Shown: one piece after another, positions 1 to 9,841 of the stretch
How the letters are laid out: each line of letters opens with the position of its first letter
Numbering within the stretch: position 1 is the stretch's first letter
From: Paraburkholderia agricolaris
GTDB lineage: Bacteria; Pseudomonadota; Gammaproteobacteria; Burkholderiales; Burkholderiaceae
Length of the DNA stretch: 64,000 bases
NCBI RefSeq assembly: GCF_009455635.1
Contig: NZ_QPER01000001.1
Location: 1,054,001-1,118,000, forward strand
Reading direction: 5' to 3'
Made by a program: the position numbers and the translations under genes
The notes under the pieces: model-generated
The model's input: the letters and a program-made list of their open reading frames with translations, nothing else
What the model was told of the DNA's origin: nothing
Database searches by the model: none

Positions 1-1334
1 ACGCAACCGACGCCACGCATTGCAGCGCGAAGACCGGCCTCGGTGTGGAAGACGTGCTCGAAGCGCTGATCGCCAAGGTGCCGCCGCCCAAGGGCGACCC
101 GGAAGCACCGCTGCAAGCGTTGATCATCGACTCCTGGTTCGACAACTACGTGGGCGTTGTGATGCTGGTGCGTATCGTCAACGGCACGCTGCGTCCGAAA
201 GACAAGATCCGCATGATGGCGACCGGCGCGCAGTACCCGGTCGAGCATGTCGGCGTGTTCACGCCGAAGTCGAAAAACCTCGAATCGCTGTCCGCCGGGC
301 AGGTGGGCTTCATCATTGCCGGTATCAAGGAGCTGGCCGCCGCGAAGGTGGGCGACACCGTTACGCTGGTGAATCGTCCTGCTCCCGAGCCGCTGCCGGG
401 CTTCAAGGAAGTGAAGCCGCAGGTGTTCGCCGGTCTCTATCCGGTCGAAGCGAACCAGTACGACGCGCTGCGCGATTCGCTGGAAAAGCTGAAGCTGAAC
501 GACGCCTCGCTGATGTACGAGCCGGAGGTGTCGCAGGCGCTCGGCTTTGGTTTCCGCTGCGGCTTCCTTGGCCTGCTGCACATGGAAATTGTGCAGGAGC
601 GGCTCGAGCGCGAGTTCGACATGGACCTGATCACCACGGCGCCGACCGTGGTGTACGAAGTCCTGCAGCGCGACGGCACGACCATCATGGTCGAAAATCC
701 GGCCAAGATGCCGGAGCCTTCGAAGATCGAGGAAGTGCGCGAGCCGATCGTCACCGTCAATCTGTATATGCCGCAAGACTACGTCGGCTCGGTGATCACG
801 CTGTGCACGCAAAAGCGCGGCACGCAGATCAACATGCAGTACCACGGCCGTCAGGTGCAGTTGACCTATGAAATCCCGATGGGCGAAGTCGTGCTCGATT
901 TCTTCGATCGTCTGAAGTCGATCTCGCGCGGTTATGCGTCGATGGATTACGAGTTCAAGGAATACCGCGCGGCGGATGTCGTGAAGGTCGACATGCTGAT
1001 CAACGGCGACAAGGTGGATGCATTGTCCGTGATCGTGCACCGTTCGCAGAGCCAGTATCGCGGCCGCGAAGTGGCGTCGAAAATGCGGGAACTGATTCCG
1101 CGTCAAATGTACGACGTCGCGATCCAGGCGACCATCGGTGCGAATATTATCGCCCGCGAGAACATTAAAGCGTTGCGTAAGAACGTGCTGGCAAAATGCT
1201 ACGGCGGCGATATTAGCCGTAAGAAGAAACTGCTGGAAAAGCAAAAGGCAGGCAAGAAGCGAATGAAGCAGGTCGGGTCCGTCGAGATCCCGCAAGAGGC
1301 TTTCCTCGCGATTCTGCGTGTCGAAGACAAATAA
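1..1334 (+). CDS. lepA: Elongation factor 4 (LepA), 3' part
   Basis: Ribosome-associated translational GTPase that back-translocates stalled ribosomes. The first complete codon is at position 3 and the frame is open to the left edge, so the N-terminus, including most of the G domain, lies outside the window. The visible part opens with [20 protein letters not shown], the end of the LepA G domain (SAKTG is the G5 motif), followed by domains II, III and V. The C-terminal LepA-specific domain ends in a basic stretch ([18 protein letters not shown]) and [12 protein letters not shown], typical of the family. About 443 of some 597 residues are present. lepB follows 18 bp downstream, the usual lepA-lepB operon. 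Confidence 0.97.
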   Translation, partial: ATDATHCSAKTGLGVEDVLEALIAKVPPPKGDPEAPLQALIIDSWFDNYVGVVMLVRIVNGTLRPKDKIRMMATGAQYPVEHVGVFTPKSKNLESLSAGQVGFIIAGIKELAAAKVGDTVTLVNRPAPEPLPGFKEVKPQVFAGLYPVEANQYDALRDSLEKLKLNDASLMYEPEVSQALGFGFRCGFLGLLHMEIVQERLEREFDMDLITTAPTVVYEVLQRDGTTIMVENPAKMPEPSKIEEVREPIVTVNLYMPQDYVGSVITLCTQKRGTQINMQYHGRQVQLTYEIPMGEVVLDFFDRLKSISRGYASMDYEFKEYRAADVVKVDMLINGDKVDALSVIVHRSQSQYRGREVASKMRELIPRQMYDVAIQATIGANIIARENIKALRKNVLAKCYGGDISRKKKLLEKQKAGKKRMKQVGSVEIPQEAFLAILRVEDK

Positions 1335-1352
1335 GACGAACAACGGAACCCT

Positions 1353-2246
1353 ATGAATTTTGCGCTGATTCTTTTTGTGCTCGTCATTTTGACGGGCGTC
1401 GCATGGGTCGCAGACAAACTGGTTTTCATGCCGCAACGGCGCCGTGCGGCGGAGGCTGTGGTCGCCGAGTTTGACCGCCAGCAGGCACGCGTCGGCGAAC
1501 GTTTCGCCGACGAAAACGCGGCGCAAACACGCGCCCGTCTGCGCGACGACAAACTGCGTCAACCGTGGTGGCTCGAGTATTCGGCGAGCTTCTTCCCGGT
1601 GATTCTGGTGGTGTTCGTGGTGCGCTCGTTCGTGGTCGAACCCTTCAAGATTCCGTCGGGCTCGATGGTGCCGACGCTGCTGGTGGGCGACTTCATCCTC
1701 GTCAATAAATTCGACTACGGTCTGCGTCTGCCGATCACCAACACGAAGGTCACTGAAGGCCGCCCGCTCGAGCGTGGCGACGTGGTGGTGTTCCGCTACC
1801 CGAAAGACGAGTCCGTCGACTACATCAAGCGCGTGATCGGCCTGCCGGGCGACACGGTCGCTTATCAGGACAAGCAACTGACGATCAACGGCAAGCCCGT
1901 GCCGGAAACGCCGCGGCCTGACTATCTCGACGAAGAACGCCTCGGCTACGCCAAGCAATTCGAAGAAGATATCGACGGCCGCAAGAACGCGATTCTGAAC
2001 AACCCGGCCGTGCCGCCGTTCATTGTCGGCGCAGAAGATTATCCGTATCGCGATAACTGCACGTACAACGCACGCGGCGTGATCTGCAAAGTGCCGCCTG
2101 GCAATTACTTCATGATGGGCGACAACCGCGATAACAGCGCGGATAGCCGCTACTGGGGTTTTGCGCCGGACAAGAATATTGTGGGTCGCGCGTTTTTTAT
2201 CTGGATGAACTTCAGCGATCTGAAACGCATCGGCCCATTCCACTGA
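1353..2246 (+). CDS. lepB: Signal peptidase I
   Basis: Membrane-bound serine protease that removes signal peptides from exported preproteins at the periplasmic face. At 297 aa it has an N-terminal membrane segment (residues about 3-22), a basic cytoplasmic loop and a second membrane segment (about 80-92). The catalytic Ser is Ser104 in IPSGSMVPTL and the general base is Lys159 in DYIKRVIGLPGD. The C-terminal signature GDNRDNSADSRYWG is intact. It lies just behind lepA and is probably co-transcribed with it. The length and all boxes fit the family. Confidence 0.97.
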   Translation: MNFALILFVLVILTGVAWVADKLVFMPQRRRAAEAVVAEFDRQQARVGERFADENAAQTRARLRDDKLRQPWWLEYSASFFPVILVVFVVRSFVVEPFKIPSGSMVPTLLVGDFILVNKFDYGLRLPITNTKVTEGRPLERGDVVVFRYPKDESVDYIKRVIGLPGDTVAYQDKQLTINGKPVPETPRPDYLDEERLGYAKQFEEDIDGRKNAILNNPAVPPFIVGAEDYPYRDNCTYNARGVICKVPPGNYFMMGDNRDNSADSRYWGFAPDKNIVGRAFFIWMNFSDLKRIGPFH

Positions 2247-2268
2247 GCACGCATGCCTTGATTGCACG

Positions 2269-2317
2269 ACACGCCGCGCAGGTGGCCCACACTTAGGGCA
2301 CATCGGTCGCGGCGTGT
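2269..2317 (+). promoter_or_regulatory. Stem-loop in the lepB-rnc gap
   Basis: ACACGCCGCG (2269-2278) pairs perfectly with CGCGGCGTGT (2308-2317) around a 29-nt loop that can itself fold partly. No U-tract follows, so it does not look like an intrinsic terminator. It is the only strong structure in the 175-nt gap. In E. coli the rnc leader is cut by RNase III itself; a similar processing role here is inference. Confidence 0.45.
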
Positions 2318-2385
2318 TAGCACGCTACTTTAAGAATCTGCGGTAACGTCGCTTCACCACGCTTTTTCCGCTGGCCGTCCCGCGT

Positions 2386-2415
2386 TTTCGCCGGGGCAGG
2401 CGCCCGCGTTATACT
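2386..2415 (+). promoter_or_regulatory. Possible promoter of rnc
   Basis: A good -10 hexamer, TATACT, lies at 2410-2415. Only a weak -35 (TTTCGC or TTCGCC, about 2386-2392) is present. The -10 box is six bases before the rnc ATG, so a transcript starting here would have almost no leader. Confidence 0.4.
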
Positions 2416-2421
2416 CTGCCC

Positions 2422-3693
2422 ATGCCCCTATCTCCGTTGGAAAGCCGTCTGCGCTACGAATTTCGCAATGCGGAATTGTTGCGCCAGGCTTTAACGCACC
2501 GCAGTCATAGTTCCACGCATAACGAACGGCTCGAGTTTCTCGGCGACTCCGTCCTGAATTGCGCGGTGGCTGCGCTTTTGTTCCAACGTTTCGGCAAACT
2601 GGACGAAGGCGACCTGTCGCGCGTCCGCGCCAATCTGGTCAAGCAGCAATCGCTTTACGAAATTGCTCAGGCCCTCAATATTTCCGAAGGCCTGCGCCTT
2701 GGTGAAGGCGAATTGCGCAGCGGTGGCTTCCGCCGCCCGTCGATCCTTGCGGACACGCTGGAAGCCGTGCTGGGCGCGGTGTTTCTCGACGGTGGCTTCG
2801 ATGCCGCGCAAACGGTCATCAAGCGTCTTTACGTGCCGATTCTCGATCACATCGACCCACGGACGCTCGGCAAAGACGCCAAGACGCTGCTGCAGGAATA
2901 TCTGCAGGGTCACAAGATCGCGTTGCCTACGTACACGGTTGTTGCAACGCATGGTGCGGCGCACAATCAACAATTTGAAGTCGAATGCACGGTGCCCAAG
3001 CTGGACGTCAAAGTGTCCGGTTCTGGCGCGAGCCGTCGTGCCGCCGAGCAGGCTGCGGCCAAGAAGGCGCTTGACGAGGTGATGGCCGCGGCACCTGCCG
3101 TGGTTGCCAAGCCTAAGCGTTCGAAAAAAGGCGCTCGTGCTGCGAAGAACGCCGAACAGGAGATCGTGCCCGGTGTGACCGGCGTACAGGCTGCCCTCGA
3201 TTTGCGCAGCCCGGATCGGAAGAACGAGCGTGGGGCTGGGCGAGGCGAGGCCCGTACTGCGCCGGTGGCTGAGCCCGCTGCTGTGACCTCTGCGCCGCTG
3301 GCCGTGATTCGAGCCGCACACGTGGAATACAGCGGACAGGACAAGTCGGAGCGCACGGATAGGTCGGAAAGAGCGGACCGGGCAGCGGCCCACGTGAGTG
3401 ACAGACCTGCTGACAAAGCAGCGGTGGATAAGTCAGTCGACAAGCCAGCCGACAAGCCAGCCGACAAGCTGGACGCCAAATCCGCTGAAGCCAGATCCGA
3501 GGGCGCAAAGCCTGCAGAAGCAAAACCCGCTGACGCCAAACCGGAAGCCGCCGTCCGCATTGCCGACAAACACCGCAGCCGGGACACCACACCCGGCGCA
3601 GCCGTGCCCACGCCCGCCGTGCCGGCACCCATCGAACACGAACCCGGCGTAGCCGACGCGGCGCAAACCCGCGTCGCCGATGCGGGCCATTGA
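2422..3693 (+). CDS. rnc: Ribonuclease III with long C-terminal extension
   Basis: Double-strand-specific endoribonuclease that processes rRNA precursors and structured mRNAs. The catalytic domain carries the signature [12 protein letters not shown] (about residues 34-45) and a second acidic site near [13 protein letters not shown] double-stranded RNA-binding domain covers about residues 150-220. The family is usually about 225-250 aa. Here roughly 200 extra residues, rich in Ala, Lys, Asp and Pro, follow the dsRBD. They include [16 protein letters not shown] repeats and look intrinsically disordered. The start is fixed by [14 protein letters not shown]; no later Met fits. era follows 55 bp downstream. 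Confidence 0.95.
   Translation: MPLSPLESRLRYEFRNAELLRQALTHRSHSSTHNERLEFLGDSVLNCAVAALLFQRFGKLDEGDLSRVRANLVKQQSLYEIAQALNISEGLRLGEGELRSGGFRRPSILADTLEAVLGAVFLDGGFDAAQTVIKRLYVPILDHIDPRTLGKDAKTLLQEYLQGHKIALPTYTVVATHGAAHNQQFEVECTVPKLDVKVSGSGASRRAAEQAAAKKALDEVMAAAPAVVAKPKRSKKGARAAKNAEQEIVPGVTGVQAALDLRSPDRKNERGAGRGEARTAPVAEPAAVTSAPLAVIRAAHVEYSGQDKSERTDRSERADRAAAHVSDRPADKAAVDKSVDKPADKPADKLDAKSAEARSEGAKPAEAKPADAKPEAAVRIADKHRSRDTTPGAAVPTPAVPAPIEHEPGVADAAQTRVADAGH
3424..3471 (+). repeat. 12-bp tandem repeat inside rnc
   Basis: Four imperfect 12-bp units (GTGGATAAGTCA, GTCGACAAGCCA, GCCGACAAGCCA, GCCGACAAGCTG) encode [12 protein letters not shown] and ADKL in the disordered tail of RNase III. The period is a multiple of three, so copy-number change would not break the frame. 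Confidence 0.8.
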
Positions 3694-3748
3694 ATGCCAT
3701 CGGCACGCCAATCCGCGCGCGTCGATCTGAACTTGCCGTAGCCCGAAT

Positions 3749-4648
3749 ATGAACGCTCCCACTCCCACTGGTTTTCGCTGCGGCATGGTCGCGATCGTCG
3801 GCCGCCCGAACGTCGGCAAGTCCACGCTGATGAACGCGCTGGTCGGCCAGAAGGTCAGTATCACGTCGCGCAAGGCGCAGACTACCCGCCATCGCATCAC
3901 CGGCATTCATACGTTTGAAGACGCGCAGTACATCTTCGTCGACACGCCGGGTTTCCAGACCAAACACAGCGGCGCGCTGAACCGCTCGCTCAATCGCGCG
4001 GTCACGTCCACGCTGAGTTCGGTCGACGCGATCCTGTTCGTGATCGAAGCCGGCCGCTTTGGCCCGGACGACCAGAAGGTGCTCGACCTGATTCCGCCGT
4101 CGGTGCCCACGCTGCTGATCGCAAACAAGCTCGATCGCGTGACGGATAAGGACTCGCTGTATCCGTTCATGCAGCAGGTGAGCGCCCTGCGTCAGTTCAA
4201 CGAGATCGTGCCGCTGTCGGCGAAGAATCCGGACGACATCAAACGTTTGCTGGCGACGATCAAGCCGTTCCTGCCGGAAGGCGCGCCGATCTACGGCGAA
4301 GACGACCTGACCGATCGTAGCGAGCGCTTTCTTGCCGCCGAAATCCTGCGCGAAAAAGTGTTCCGCTGGACCGGCGACGAACTGCCGTACACGAGCACCG
4401 TGCTGATCGACAAGTTCGAAACCGAAGGGCGTCTGCGGCGCATTTTCGCGACCATCCTGGTGGAGCGCGATACGCAGAAAGCGATGATCATCGGCCAGAA
4501 GGGCGCCAAGCTGAAGCAGATCAGCACCGAAGCGCGCCTCGACATGGAAAAGCTGTTCGACGGCCCCGTGTATCTGGAAACCTTTATCAAGGTGAAGAGC
4601 GGCTGGGCTGACAACGAAGCCGGACTCCGTGCGTATGGGTACGAATGA
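3749..4648 (+). CDS. era: GTPase Era
   Basis: Essential GTPase that binds the 3' end of 16S rRNA and assists 30S maturation. It is 299 aa, the normal length. The G1 motif GRPNVGKST is near residue 14, G3 is DTPGFQ and G4 is NKLD. The C-terminal KH domain includes the GxxG loop [12 protein letters not shown]. Its last bases overlap the start of recO, so translation of the two is probably coupled. The rnc-era-recO order is conserved in proteobacteria. Confidence 0.97.
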   Translation: MNAPTPTGFRCGMVAIVGRPNVGKSTLMNALVGQKVSITSRKAQTTRHRITGIHTFEDAQYIFVDTPGFQTKHSGALNRSLNRAVTSTLSSVDAILFVIEAGRFGPDDQKVLDLIPPSVPTLLIANKLDRVTDKDSLYPFMQQVSALRQFNEIVPLSAKNPDDIKRLLATIKPFLPEGAPIYGEDDLTDRSERFLAAEILREKVFRWTGDELPYTSTVLIDKFETEGRLRRIFATILVERDTQKAMIIGQKGAKLKQISTEARLDMEKLFDGPVYLETFIKVKSGWADNEAGLRAYGYE

Positions 4649-5567
4649 CGCGTGGATGACGCTGAATCCCGACGCTGACCCGGACGACGCGGCGCCGGCA
4701 GTGCCGGCGCGCGAGCCGTCCAAACCCGCGCGCAGTGCCAAAAAAATTTCCTCGGGTGCCAGAAACACTCAGGGTGCTCAAAGCGCTACCCAGGGCGCCG
4801 AAGGCGAGCCGCGCAAAGCGCCCGCACGCCGTGCACCGCGCAGTTCCGCTTCCGATTACCGGGTCGCCGAGCAACCCGCTTTCGTCCTGCATAGCTATCC
4901 GTACCGTGAGACCAGTCTGATCATCGACGTGTTGTCGCGCGATCACGGCCGGCTCGCCCTCGTCGCGAAGGGCGCGAAGCGTCCGCACTCCGCGTTGCGC
5001 GGCGTGCTGCAGACCTTCCAGCCGCTCGCGTTGTCCTGGTCCGGCAAATCCGAAGTGCGCACGCTGACCGGCGCCGAATGGGTCGGTGGCATGTTGCCTT
5101 TAGCGGGCGACGCGTTGCTCTGCGGTTTCTACGTCAACGAATTGCTGGTCAAATTCTGCGCACGTGAAGACCCGCATCCACAACTGTTCCATCACTACGT
5201 CGTCACGATGACGCGCCTCGCGCATGACGAACCGCCCGTGCAGGTGCTGCGTTCGTTCGAACGTGTGCTGCTGCGGGAAACCGGTTATGCAATGGCGCTC
5301 GATCGCACGGTCTCGCGCAAAGCCGTGCAGGCCGACGGCCGCTATGTATTCGACCCGGAGCGCGGCGTGCGCGAAGCATCCGACGATCTGCCCGCGCAAT
5401 GGCCGGTAATCGCCGGACAGACCTTGCTCGATATGGAAAAGGACGATTACCATCGAGCGCAGACGGTAGCGCAAAGCAAAACGCTGATGCGCTTTCTGCT
5501 CAACACTTACCTTGGCGGCACGCCGCTCGCGACGCGCCAGATACTGATCGACTTGCAGAACTTATGA
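4629..5567 (+). CDS. recO: DNA repair protein RecO
   Basis: RecFOR-pathway mediator that helps load RecA on SSB-coated single strands. The RecO N-terminal OB-fold begins near residue 75 ([20 protein letters not shown]), followed by the helical C-terminal domain. A 70-residue low-complexity, Lys/Ala/Pro-rich leader precedes it. The reported start is GTG 4629, overlapping the era stop. ATG 4635 and ATG 4656 are alternatives that would shorten this tail. The gene ends in an ATGA overlap with pdxJ. Confidence 0.93.
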   Translation: MRMGTNDAWMTLNPDADPDDAAPAVPAREPSKPARSAKKISSGARNTQGAQSATQGAEGEPRKAPARRAPRSSASDYRVAEQPAFVLHSYPYRETSLIIDVLSRDHGRLALVAKGAKRPHSALRGVLQTFQPLALSWSGKSEVRTLTGAEWVGGMLPLAGDALLCGFYVNELLVKFCAREDPHPQLFHHYVVTMTRLAHDEPPVQVLRSFERVLLRETGYAMALDRTVSRKAVQADGRYVFDPERGVREASDDLPAQWPVIAGQTLLDMEKDDYHRAQTVAQSKTLMRFLLNTYLGGTPLATRQILIDLQNL

Positions 5568-6328
5568 GCTTCTTTCTTACGTCGCCGAATGTGATTGACC
5601 TGGGCGTGAACATCGATCACGTCGCAACGCTGCGCAACGCGCGCGGCACCTCTTATCCGGATCCGATCCGCGCCGCGTTGATGGCCGAAGAGGCGGGTGC
5701 CGATGTGATCACGCTGCATCTGCGTGAAGATCGTCGCCATATCGTCGATGCCGACGTGCGCAAGCTGCGTCCGCTGTTGAAAACCCGCATGAATCTGGAG
5801 TGCGCGGTCACGCAGGAGATGCTCGACATCGCGTGCGAGGTGCAGCCGCACGACGTATGCCTTGTGCCGGAAAAGCGTCAGGAATTGACGACTGAAGGCG
5901 GCCTCGACGTTGCCGGTCAGTTCGAAGCCGTGCGCGCCGCATGCAAGCAACTCGCCGCTGCGAACTCGCGGGTGTCGCTCTTCATCGATCCGGACGAAAC
6001 GCAAATCCGTGCCGCGCACGAAGCAGGGGCGCCGGTGATCGAATTGCACACCGGCCGTTATGCCGAAGCGCACGATCCTGCCGAGCAACAGCGCGAGTAT
6101 GAGCGCGTGGTGCGTGCGGTCGAGTTCGGCGCCACGCTCGGCATCAAGGTCAACGCGGGTCACGGCCTGCATTACACCAACGTTCAGCAGATCGCCGCGA
6201 TCGAAGGTATCGTCGAGTTGAATATCGGCCACGCGATCGTCGCGCATGCGATCTTCGCGGGCTGGGACAACGCCGTGCGCGAGATGAAGGCGATCATGGT
6301 CGCCGCGCGTCTCGGCGCAAGCGCGTAA
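5564..6328 (+). CDS. pdxJ: Pyridoxine 5'-phosphate synthase
   Basis: Condenses 1-deoxyxylulose 5-phosphate with 3-amino-2-oxopropyl phosphate to give pyridoxine phosphate, the last ring-forming step of DXP-dependent vitamin B6 synthesis. It is 254 aa, a TIM barrel with family motifs [20 protein letters not shown] near the start, HLREDRRHI, and [11 protein letters not shown] near the C-terminus. The ATG overlaps the recO stop (ATGA), which fixes the start; the open frame upstream lies inside recO. acpS follows 16 bp later. Confidence 0.97.
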   Translation: MSFFLTSPNVIDLGVNIDHVATLRNARGTSYPDPIRAALMAEEAGADVITLHLREDRRHIVDADVRKLRPLLKTRMNLECAVTQEMLDIACEVQPHDVCLVPEKRQELTTEGGLDVAGQFEAVRAACKQLAAANSRVSLFIDPDETQIRAAHEAGAPVIELHTGRYAEAHDPAEQQREYERVVRAVEFGATLGIKVNAGHGLHYTNVQQIAAIEGIVELNIGHAIVAHAIFAGWDNAVREMKAIMVAARLGASA

Positions 6329-6344
6329 CGCCGCGGCGCCGCCC

Positions 6345-6788
6345 ATGACGATCTACGGCATCGGTACGGACATCGTTCAGGTCAGCCGCGTGGCCGCCGT
6401 GATGACGCGCACCAACGGCCGCTTTGCGGAGAAAGTGCTCGGTCCGGACGAACTGCGCGTTTATCACGCTCGCCATGCGCGCTCAGCGGCCCGTGGACTC
6501 GCATTTCTCGCCACGCGATTCTCGGCCAAGGAAGCATTTTCGAAAGCGATCGGCCTCGGCATGCGCTGGCCGATGACGTGGCGTGCGCTGCAAACGCTCA
6601 ACAAGCCGAGCGGCGAACCGATGGTGGTGGCATCGGGCGAACTGGCTGAATGGCTCGACGCGCGCGGCATCACGGCGCGTGTAACGATCAGCGACGAACG
6701 CGATTACGCCGTGTCCTTCGTGATTGCTGAAACAGGAGCGGTGGTGCAACAGCCCACCGCCCCGCGCGCGCCCGCTAGCGACGAATAA
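6345..6788 (+). CDS. acpS: Holo-[acyl-carrier-protein] synthase
   Basis: Transfers 4'-phosphopantetheine from CoA to apo-ACP in fatty acid synthesis. The Mg-binding start [13 protein letters not shown] and the second motif [17 protein letters not shown] are intact. At 147 aa it is about 20 residues longer than the E. coli enzyme; the excess is a low-complexity C-terminal tail ([15 protein letters not shown]). The pdxJ-acpS pairing is common in proteobacteria. Confidence 0.96.
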   Translation: MTIYGIGTDIVQVSRVAAVMTRTNGRFAEKVLGPDELRVYHARHARSAARGLAFLATRFSAKEAFSKAIGLGMRWPMTWRALQTLNKPSGEPMVVASGELAEWLDARGITARVTISDERDYAVSFVIAETGAVVQQPTAPRAPASDE

Positions 6789-6857
6789 AAAATCTTGAAC
6801 GCGGCGCACGTCGGCCGTGTCTTTCTTTGCTCTCAGGCTTTTTTCTAGCGAAAACCG

Positions 6858-7886
6858 ATGAAAACCACTCCCGGACCGGTCATGCTCGACGTGGTCGGCA
6901 CCACGCTGAATCACGACGACAAACGCCGCCTTGCGCATCCGATGACCGGCGGCGTAATCCTGTTCGCGCGCCATTACGAAAGCCGCGCGCAACTGATCGC
7001 GCTCACCGATTCGATTCGCGCGATCCGCGACGATTTGCTGATTGCGGTCGACCACGAAGGCGGCCGCGTGCAGCGCTTTCGCACCGACGGCTTTACCGTG
7101 CTGCCGGCGATGGGCAAGCTCGGTGCATTGTGGGACAGCGACGTGCTGCACGCCACCAAAGTGACCACCGCGGTTGGTTATATCCTTGCGGCTGAATTGC
7201 GCGCGTGCGGCATCGATATGAGTTTCACGCCGGTGCTCGATCTGAATTACGGCCAGTCGCAGGTGATCGGCGATCGCTCGTTTCATCGCGATCCGCGCGT
7301 CGTGGCCTTGCTGGCGAAGAGCCTGAATCACGGCCTTGCGTTGGCCGGCATGAGCAATTGCGGCAAGCATTTTCCGGGGCACGGCTTTGCGCATGCGGAC
7401 TCGCACGTTGCCATGCCGGTCGATGACCGTTCGCTCGAAGCAATTCTGCGCGAGGACGTGGCGCCGTACGACTGGCTCGGCGTGTCGCTCGGCGCCGTGC
7501 TGCCCGCCCATGTGGTTTATCCGCAAGTCGACTCGAAGCCGGCGGGTTTCTCGCGTGTCTGGCTGCAGGACATCTTGCGCAAAAAATTGCGCTTTGAGGG
7601 CGCTGTATTCAGCGACGATCTCTCGATGGAAGCCGCGCGCCAGGGCGGCACGCTGACGGAAGGCGCGAGCGCGGCGCTGGAGGCCGGCTGCGACATGGTG
7701 CTGATCTGCAATCAGCCGGACGAGGCGGAAAAGGTGCTGGATGCGCTGCGCTTCAGGCCGTCGAAGGAGTCGCAGCAGCGGCTTAAGCGCATGCGCCCGC
7801 GCGGCAAGGCGCTCAAGTGGAGCAAGCTGGTTGCCGAGCCGCAATATCTGCAAGCGCAGGCCTTGTTGCGCAGCGCGTTCGCATAA
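6858..7886 (+). CDS. nagZ: Beta-N-acetylhexosaminidase
   Basis: Cytoplasmic glycoside hydrolase family 3 enzyme that removes N-acetylglucosamine from anhydro-muropeptides during peptidoglycan recycling. It is 342 aa with no signal peptide, as expected. The family signature GKHFPGHGFAHADSH, whose His/Asp take part in catalysis, is present; the nucleophile Asp is in FSDDLSMEAA. It is the last gene of the plus-strand operon and ends before a strong terminator. Confidence 0.95.
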   Translation: MKTTPGPVMLDVVGTTLNHDDKRRLAHPMTGGVILFARHYESRAQLIALTDSIRAIRDDLLIAVDHEGGRVQRFRTDGFTVLPAMGKLGALWDSDVLHATKVTTAVGYILAAELRACGIDMSFTPVLDLNYGQSQVIGDRSFHRDPRVVALLAKSLNHGLALAGMSNCGKHFPGHGFAHADSHVAMPVDDRSLEAILREDVAPYDWLGVSLGAVLPAHVVYPQVDSKPAGFSRVWLQDILRKKLRFEGAVFSDDLSMEAARQGGTLTEGASAALEAGCDMVLICNQPDEAEKVLDALRFRPSKESQQRLKRMRPRGKALKWSKLVAEPQYLQAQALLRSAFA

Positions 7887-7942
7887 ATCCACGTGCGCAA
7901 CCGGTAACCAGCGGACCAGCGTCTCGAGCGTCTGCATCGAGC

Positions 7943-7978
7943 AAAAAAACGGCGCCTTTTTTAAGGCGCCGTTTTTTA
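7943..7978. terminator. Bidirectional rho-independent terminator
   Basis: ACGGCGCCTT (7949-7958) pairs perfectly with AAGGCGCCGT (7963-7972), flanked by A6 on the left and T6 on the right. It can serve both nagZ and the convergent regulator gene. Confidence 0.9.
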
Positions 7979-8015
7979 TTCAAACCTGGCTAGCCACGCA
8001 GCCAGCCCGGCCTCG

Positions 8016-9398
8016 TCAGTTCAACCGCATCCGTTGCAGCTTGTTATACAGCGTCTTCGGACTGATCCCCAGCAGCGATGCAGCGCGATGGCGCGTCCCG
8101 CCGACTGCGTCGAGCGTCGCGCGGATCAGCATTTCCTCGACGTCCGCGAGAGGGGTGCCGACGGTGACCTGCACACGGCTGCCGTTCAGATCGCGTCCGT
8201 TTGCCGAGCCCGCTTCATCGGCGCGCAGCGATTCCAGCACGTCACCCGAGGCTTGATACGCCCGGCGCACGCGATCCTGTAACTCGCGCACATTGCCCGG
8301 CCACTCGTACGAAAGACACTCGCGCAGGAAATTCGGTCCGACCTGCTTGGCCACCTCCGGCGTACCACGCGAGGTTGCTTCGTGATTCAGTTCATCGACC
8401 ACGGCTTGCGCGATCAGCGCCGGATCGTCGCCGCGCTCGCGCAACGGCGGCAGCGTGATAGCCGCCGCTTCGAGACGCAGCGCGAGGTCCTGATGCAAGC
8501 TGCCGTCGGCAACCGCCGCGCGCGGGTTTTTGCGTGTCGATGCGATCAGCCTGAAATCGGTCACCACCTGATTCGTGCCCCCGACGCGCATGAAGGTCTG
8601 CGAATCCAGTGCGCGCAGCAGCGCTTCCTGCTGGGCACGCGGCAGCTCGGCGATTTCTTCGATGAACAGCGTGCCGCCGCTGGCTTGCTCGAATAGCCCC
8701 GGTTCGCGCTGGTCGGCGCCGCTGAACGCACCGCGCTCGTGGCCGAACAGCAGACTGTCGAGCGAGCGGTGCGCCGCGAGGCTGCCTGCGCTCCGGCAAT
8801 CGAATGTGACAAACGGCCCTTTGCGGCGCCGGCTCATGTCGTGCAGCGTGCGCGCGGCAATCTGCTTGCCCGTGCCGGTTTCGCCGGAAATCAGCACGGC
8901 GGCTTCGGTCGGCGCGATATGCTCGATCGTGTCGTACACATGCTGGACCGCGCCGCTGCGGCCCAATAATGAGCCGAAACGGCCGAGTTGACGCAGCGAC
9001 GCACGCAGGGTCTGGACTTCCTCGGTCAGCTCGTATGGACGCGGAATCCGGGCGAGCAGACTGCGCAGACGCGGGATATTGACCGGCTTGAGCAGGTAAT
9101 CCCAGATGCCATGCCGCAAACCCTCGATCGCACTTTCGACTGTTGCGTTGCCGGTCATCACGATCACGGGCAAGGCGCCACCGGGCGGGTGCGCGGGCAG
9201 GTGCTGCAGCACATCGAGCCCGCTGCCGTCCGGCAGATTCAGGTCGACCAGCACGACATCGGGAATAAAGCGTGTCAGCGCGGCCCGGGCCTCGGCGATG
9301 GTGGTCGCGGTGTCGACGGAGAAGCCGTCGGCGGCGAGGATGGCGGACAGGCCAGACAGGCTATTGGGATCGTCTTCAACAATCAGGGCATGTGGCAT
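8016..9398 (-). CDS. Sigma-54-type response regulator, atypical AAA+ domain
   Basis: NtrC-like protein of 460 aa starting MPHALIVEDDPNS. Frame continues upstream but has no recognisable domain there. The receiver domain has acidic residues Glu8/Asp9/Asp10 and phospho-acceptor Asp52 (VDLNLPDGSG), with a conserved Lys near 106 (LLKPV). The AAA+ domain has Walker A GETGTGKQ, and the C-terminal Fis-type helix-turn-helix is RHRAASLLGISPKTLYNKL. Several motifs deviate: GAFSGA instead of GAFTGA, GGTLFIEEI instead of GGTLFLDEI, and FVTFDC where FVxVNC is usual. No sensor kinase is adjacent. The target is unknown, and whether it still activates sigma-54 polymerase is uncertain. Confidence 0.85.
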   Translation of the reverse strand: MPHALIVEDDPNSLSGLSAILAADGFSVDTATTIAEARAALTRFIPDVVLVDLNLPDGSGLDVLQHLPAHPPGGALPVIVMTGNATVESAIEGLRHGIWDYLLKPVNIPRLRSLLARIPRPYELTEEVQTLRASLRQLGRFGSLLGRSGAVQHVYDTIEHIAPTEAAVLISGETGTGKQIAARTLHDMSRRRKGPFVTFDCRSAGSLAAHRSLDSLLFGHERGAFSGADQREPGLFEQASGGTLFIEEIAELPRAQQEALLRALDSQTFMRVGGTNQVVTDFRLIASTRKNPRAAVADGSLHQDLALRLEAAAITLPPLRERGDDPALIAQAVVDELNHEATSRGTPEVAKQVGPNFLRECLSYEWPGNVRELQDRVRRAYQASGDVLESLRADEAGSANGRDLNGSRVQVTVGTPLADVEEMLIRATLDAVGGTRHRAASLLGISPKTLYNKLQRMRLN

Positions 9399-9841
9399 GG
9401 CGAGCGCTATTTTTAGATGGACGGAATACCCGGGACGCCGCGCCGGTACTCTGGCGCGCGAACTGGGCGCGATGGCTGGCCGGTAATGTTGTCGGTCGAA
9501 CGCCGCACCGCGCGAGCAATGTCTGCCACCGCGGCGCAACCGCTGCGGGCCGACTTGCATGGGCGTCGCGCAGATCGTGGGACACGATGTGCACGCAGAG
9601 TTGGGGCGATTCGACTCATTTAGTTTTCTGGGTCCTTTGCTTTTCAGTGGATGTCCGCCCTGATGCGATCTGGCGAGTGGGCGGGCACCGGTATTTCCTT
9701 CATTCGACAGGTCAGAAATCCCGCTCACCGTCGAAGAAGCGTCCTATCTCAAACTTCACCTTTCTTCAGCGATGTCGTGATTCATGTCGCATCTCAAGAG
9801 TTGGGGAAATAAAGCCTTAGTGACCTAAGTCGGAGAGAAGC
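9399..9841. other. Intergenic region without a recognisable gene
   Basis: Together with 9842-9980 this is a gap of over 600 nt between the response regulator and efp. Open frames on both strands show no family motif and no good ribosome-binding site until 9842. The right part (about 9700-9960) is richer in A and T than its neighbours. I find no convincing sigma-54 site. Confidence 0.5.

Noticed and set aside
3424..3471. Short regularly spaced repeats as a CRISPR-like array
   Set aside because: Contiguous 12-bp units with no spacers, in frame within rnc.
3113..4768. A 551-codon minus-strand frame opposite rnc and era
   Set aside because: No family motif, biased composition, and it covers two well-supported plus-strand genes.
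9399..9841. A sigma-54 promoter near the atypical regulator
   Set aside because: GGC and GC-type elements can be found, but none with the required GG-10-GC spacing and flanking bases that I trust.
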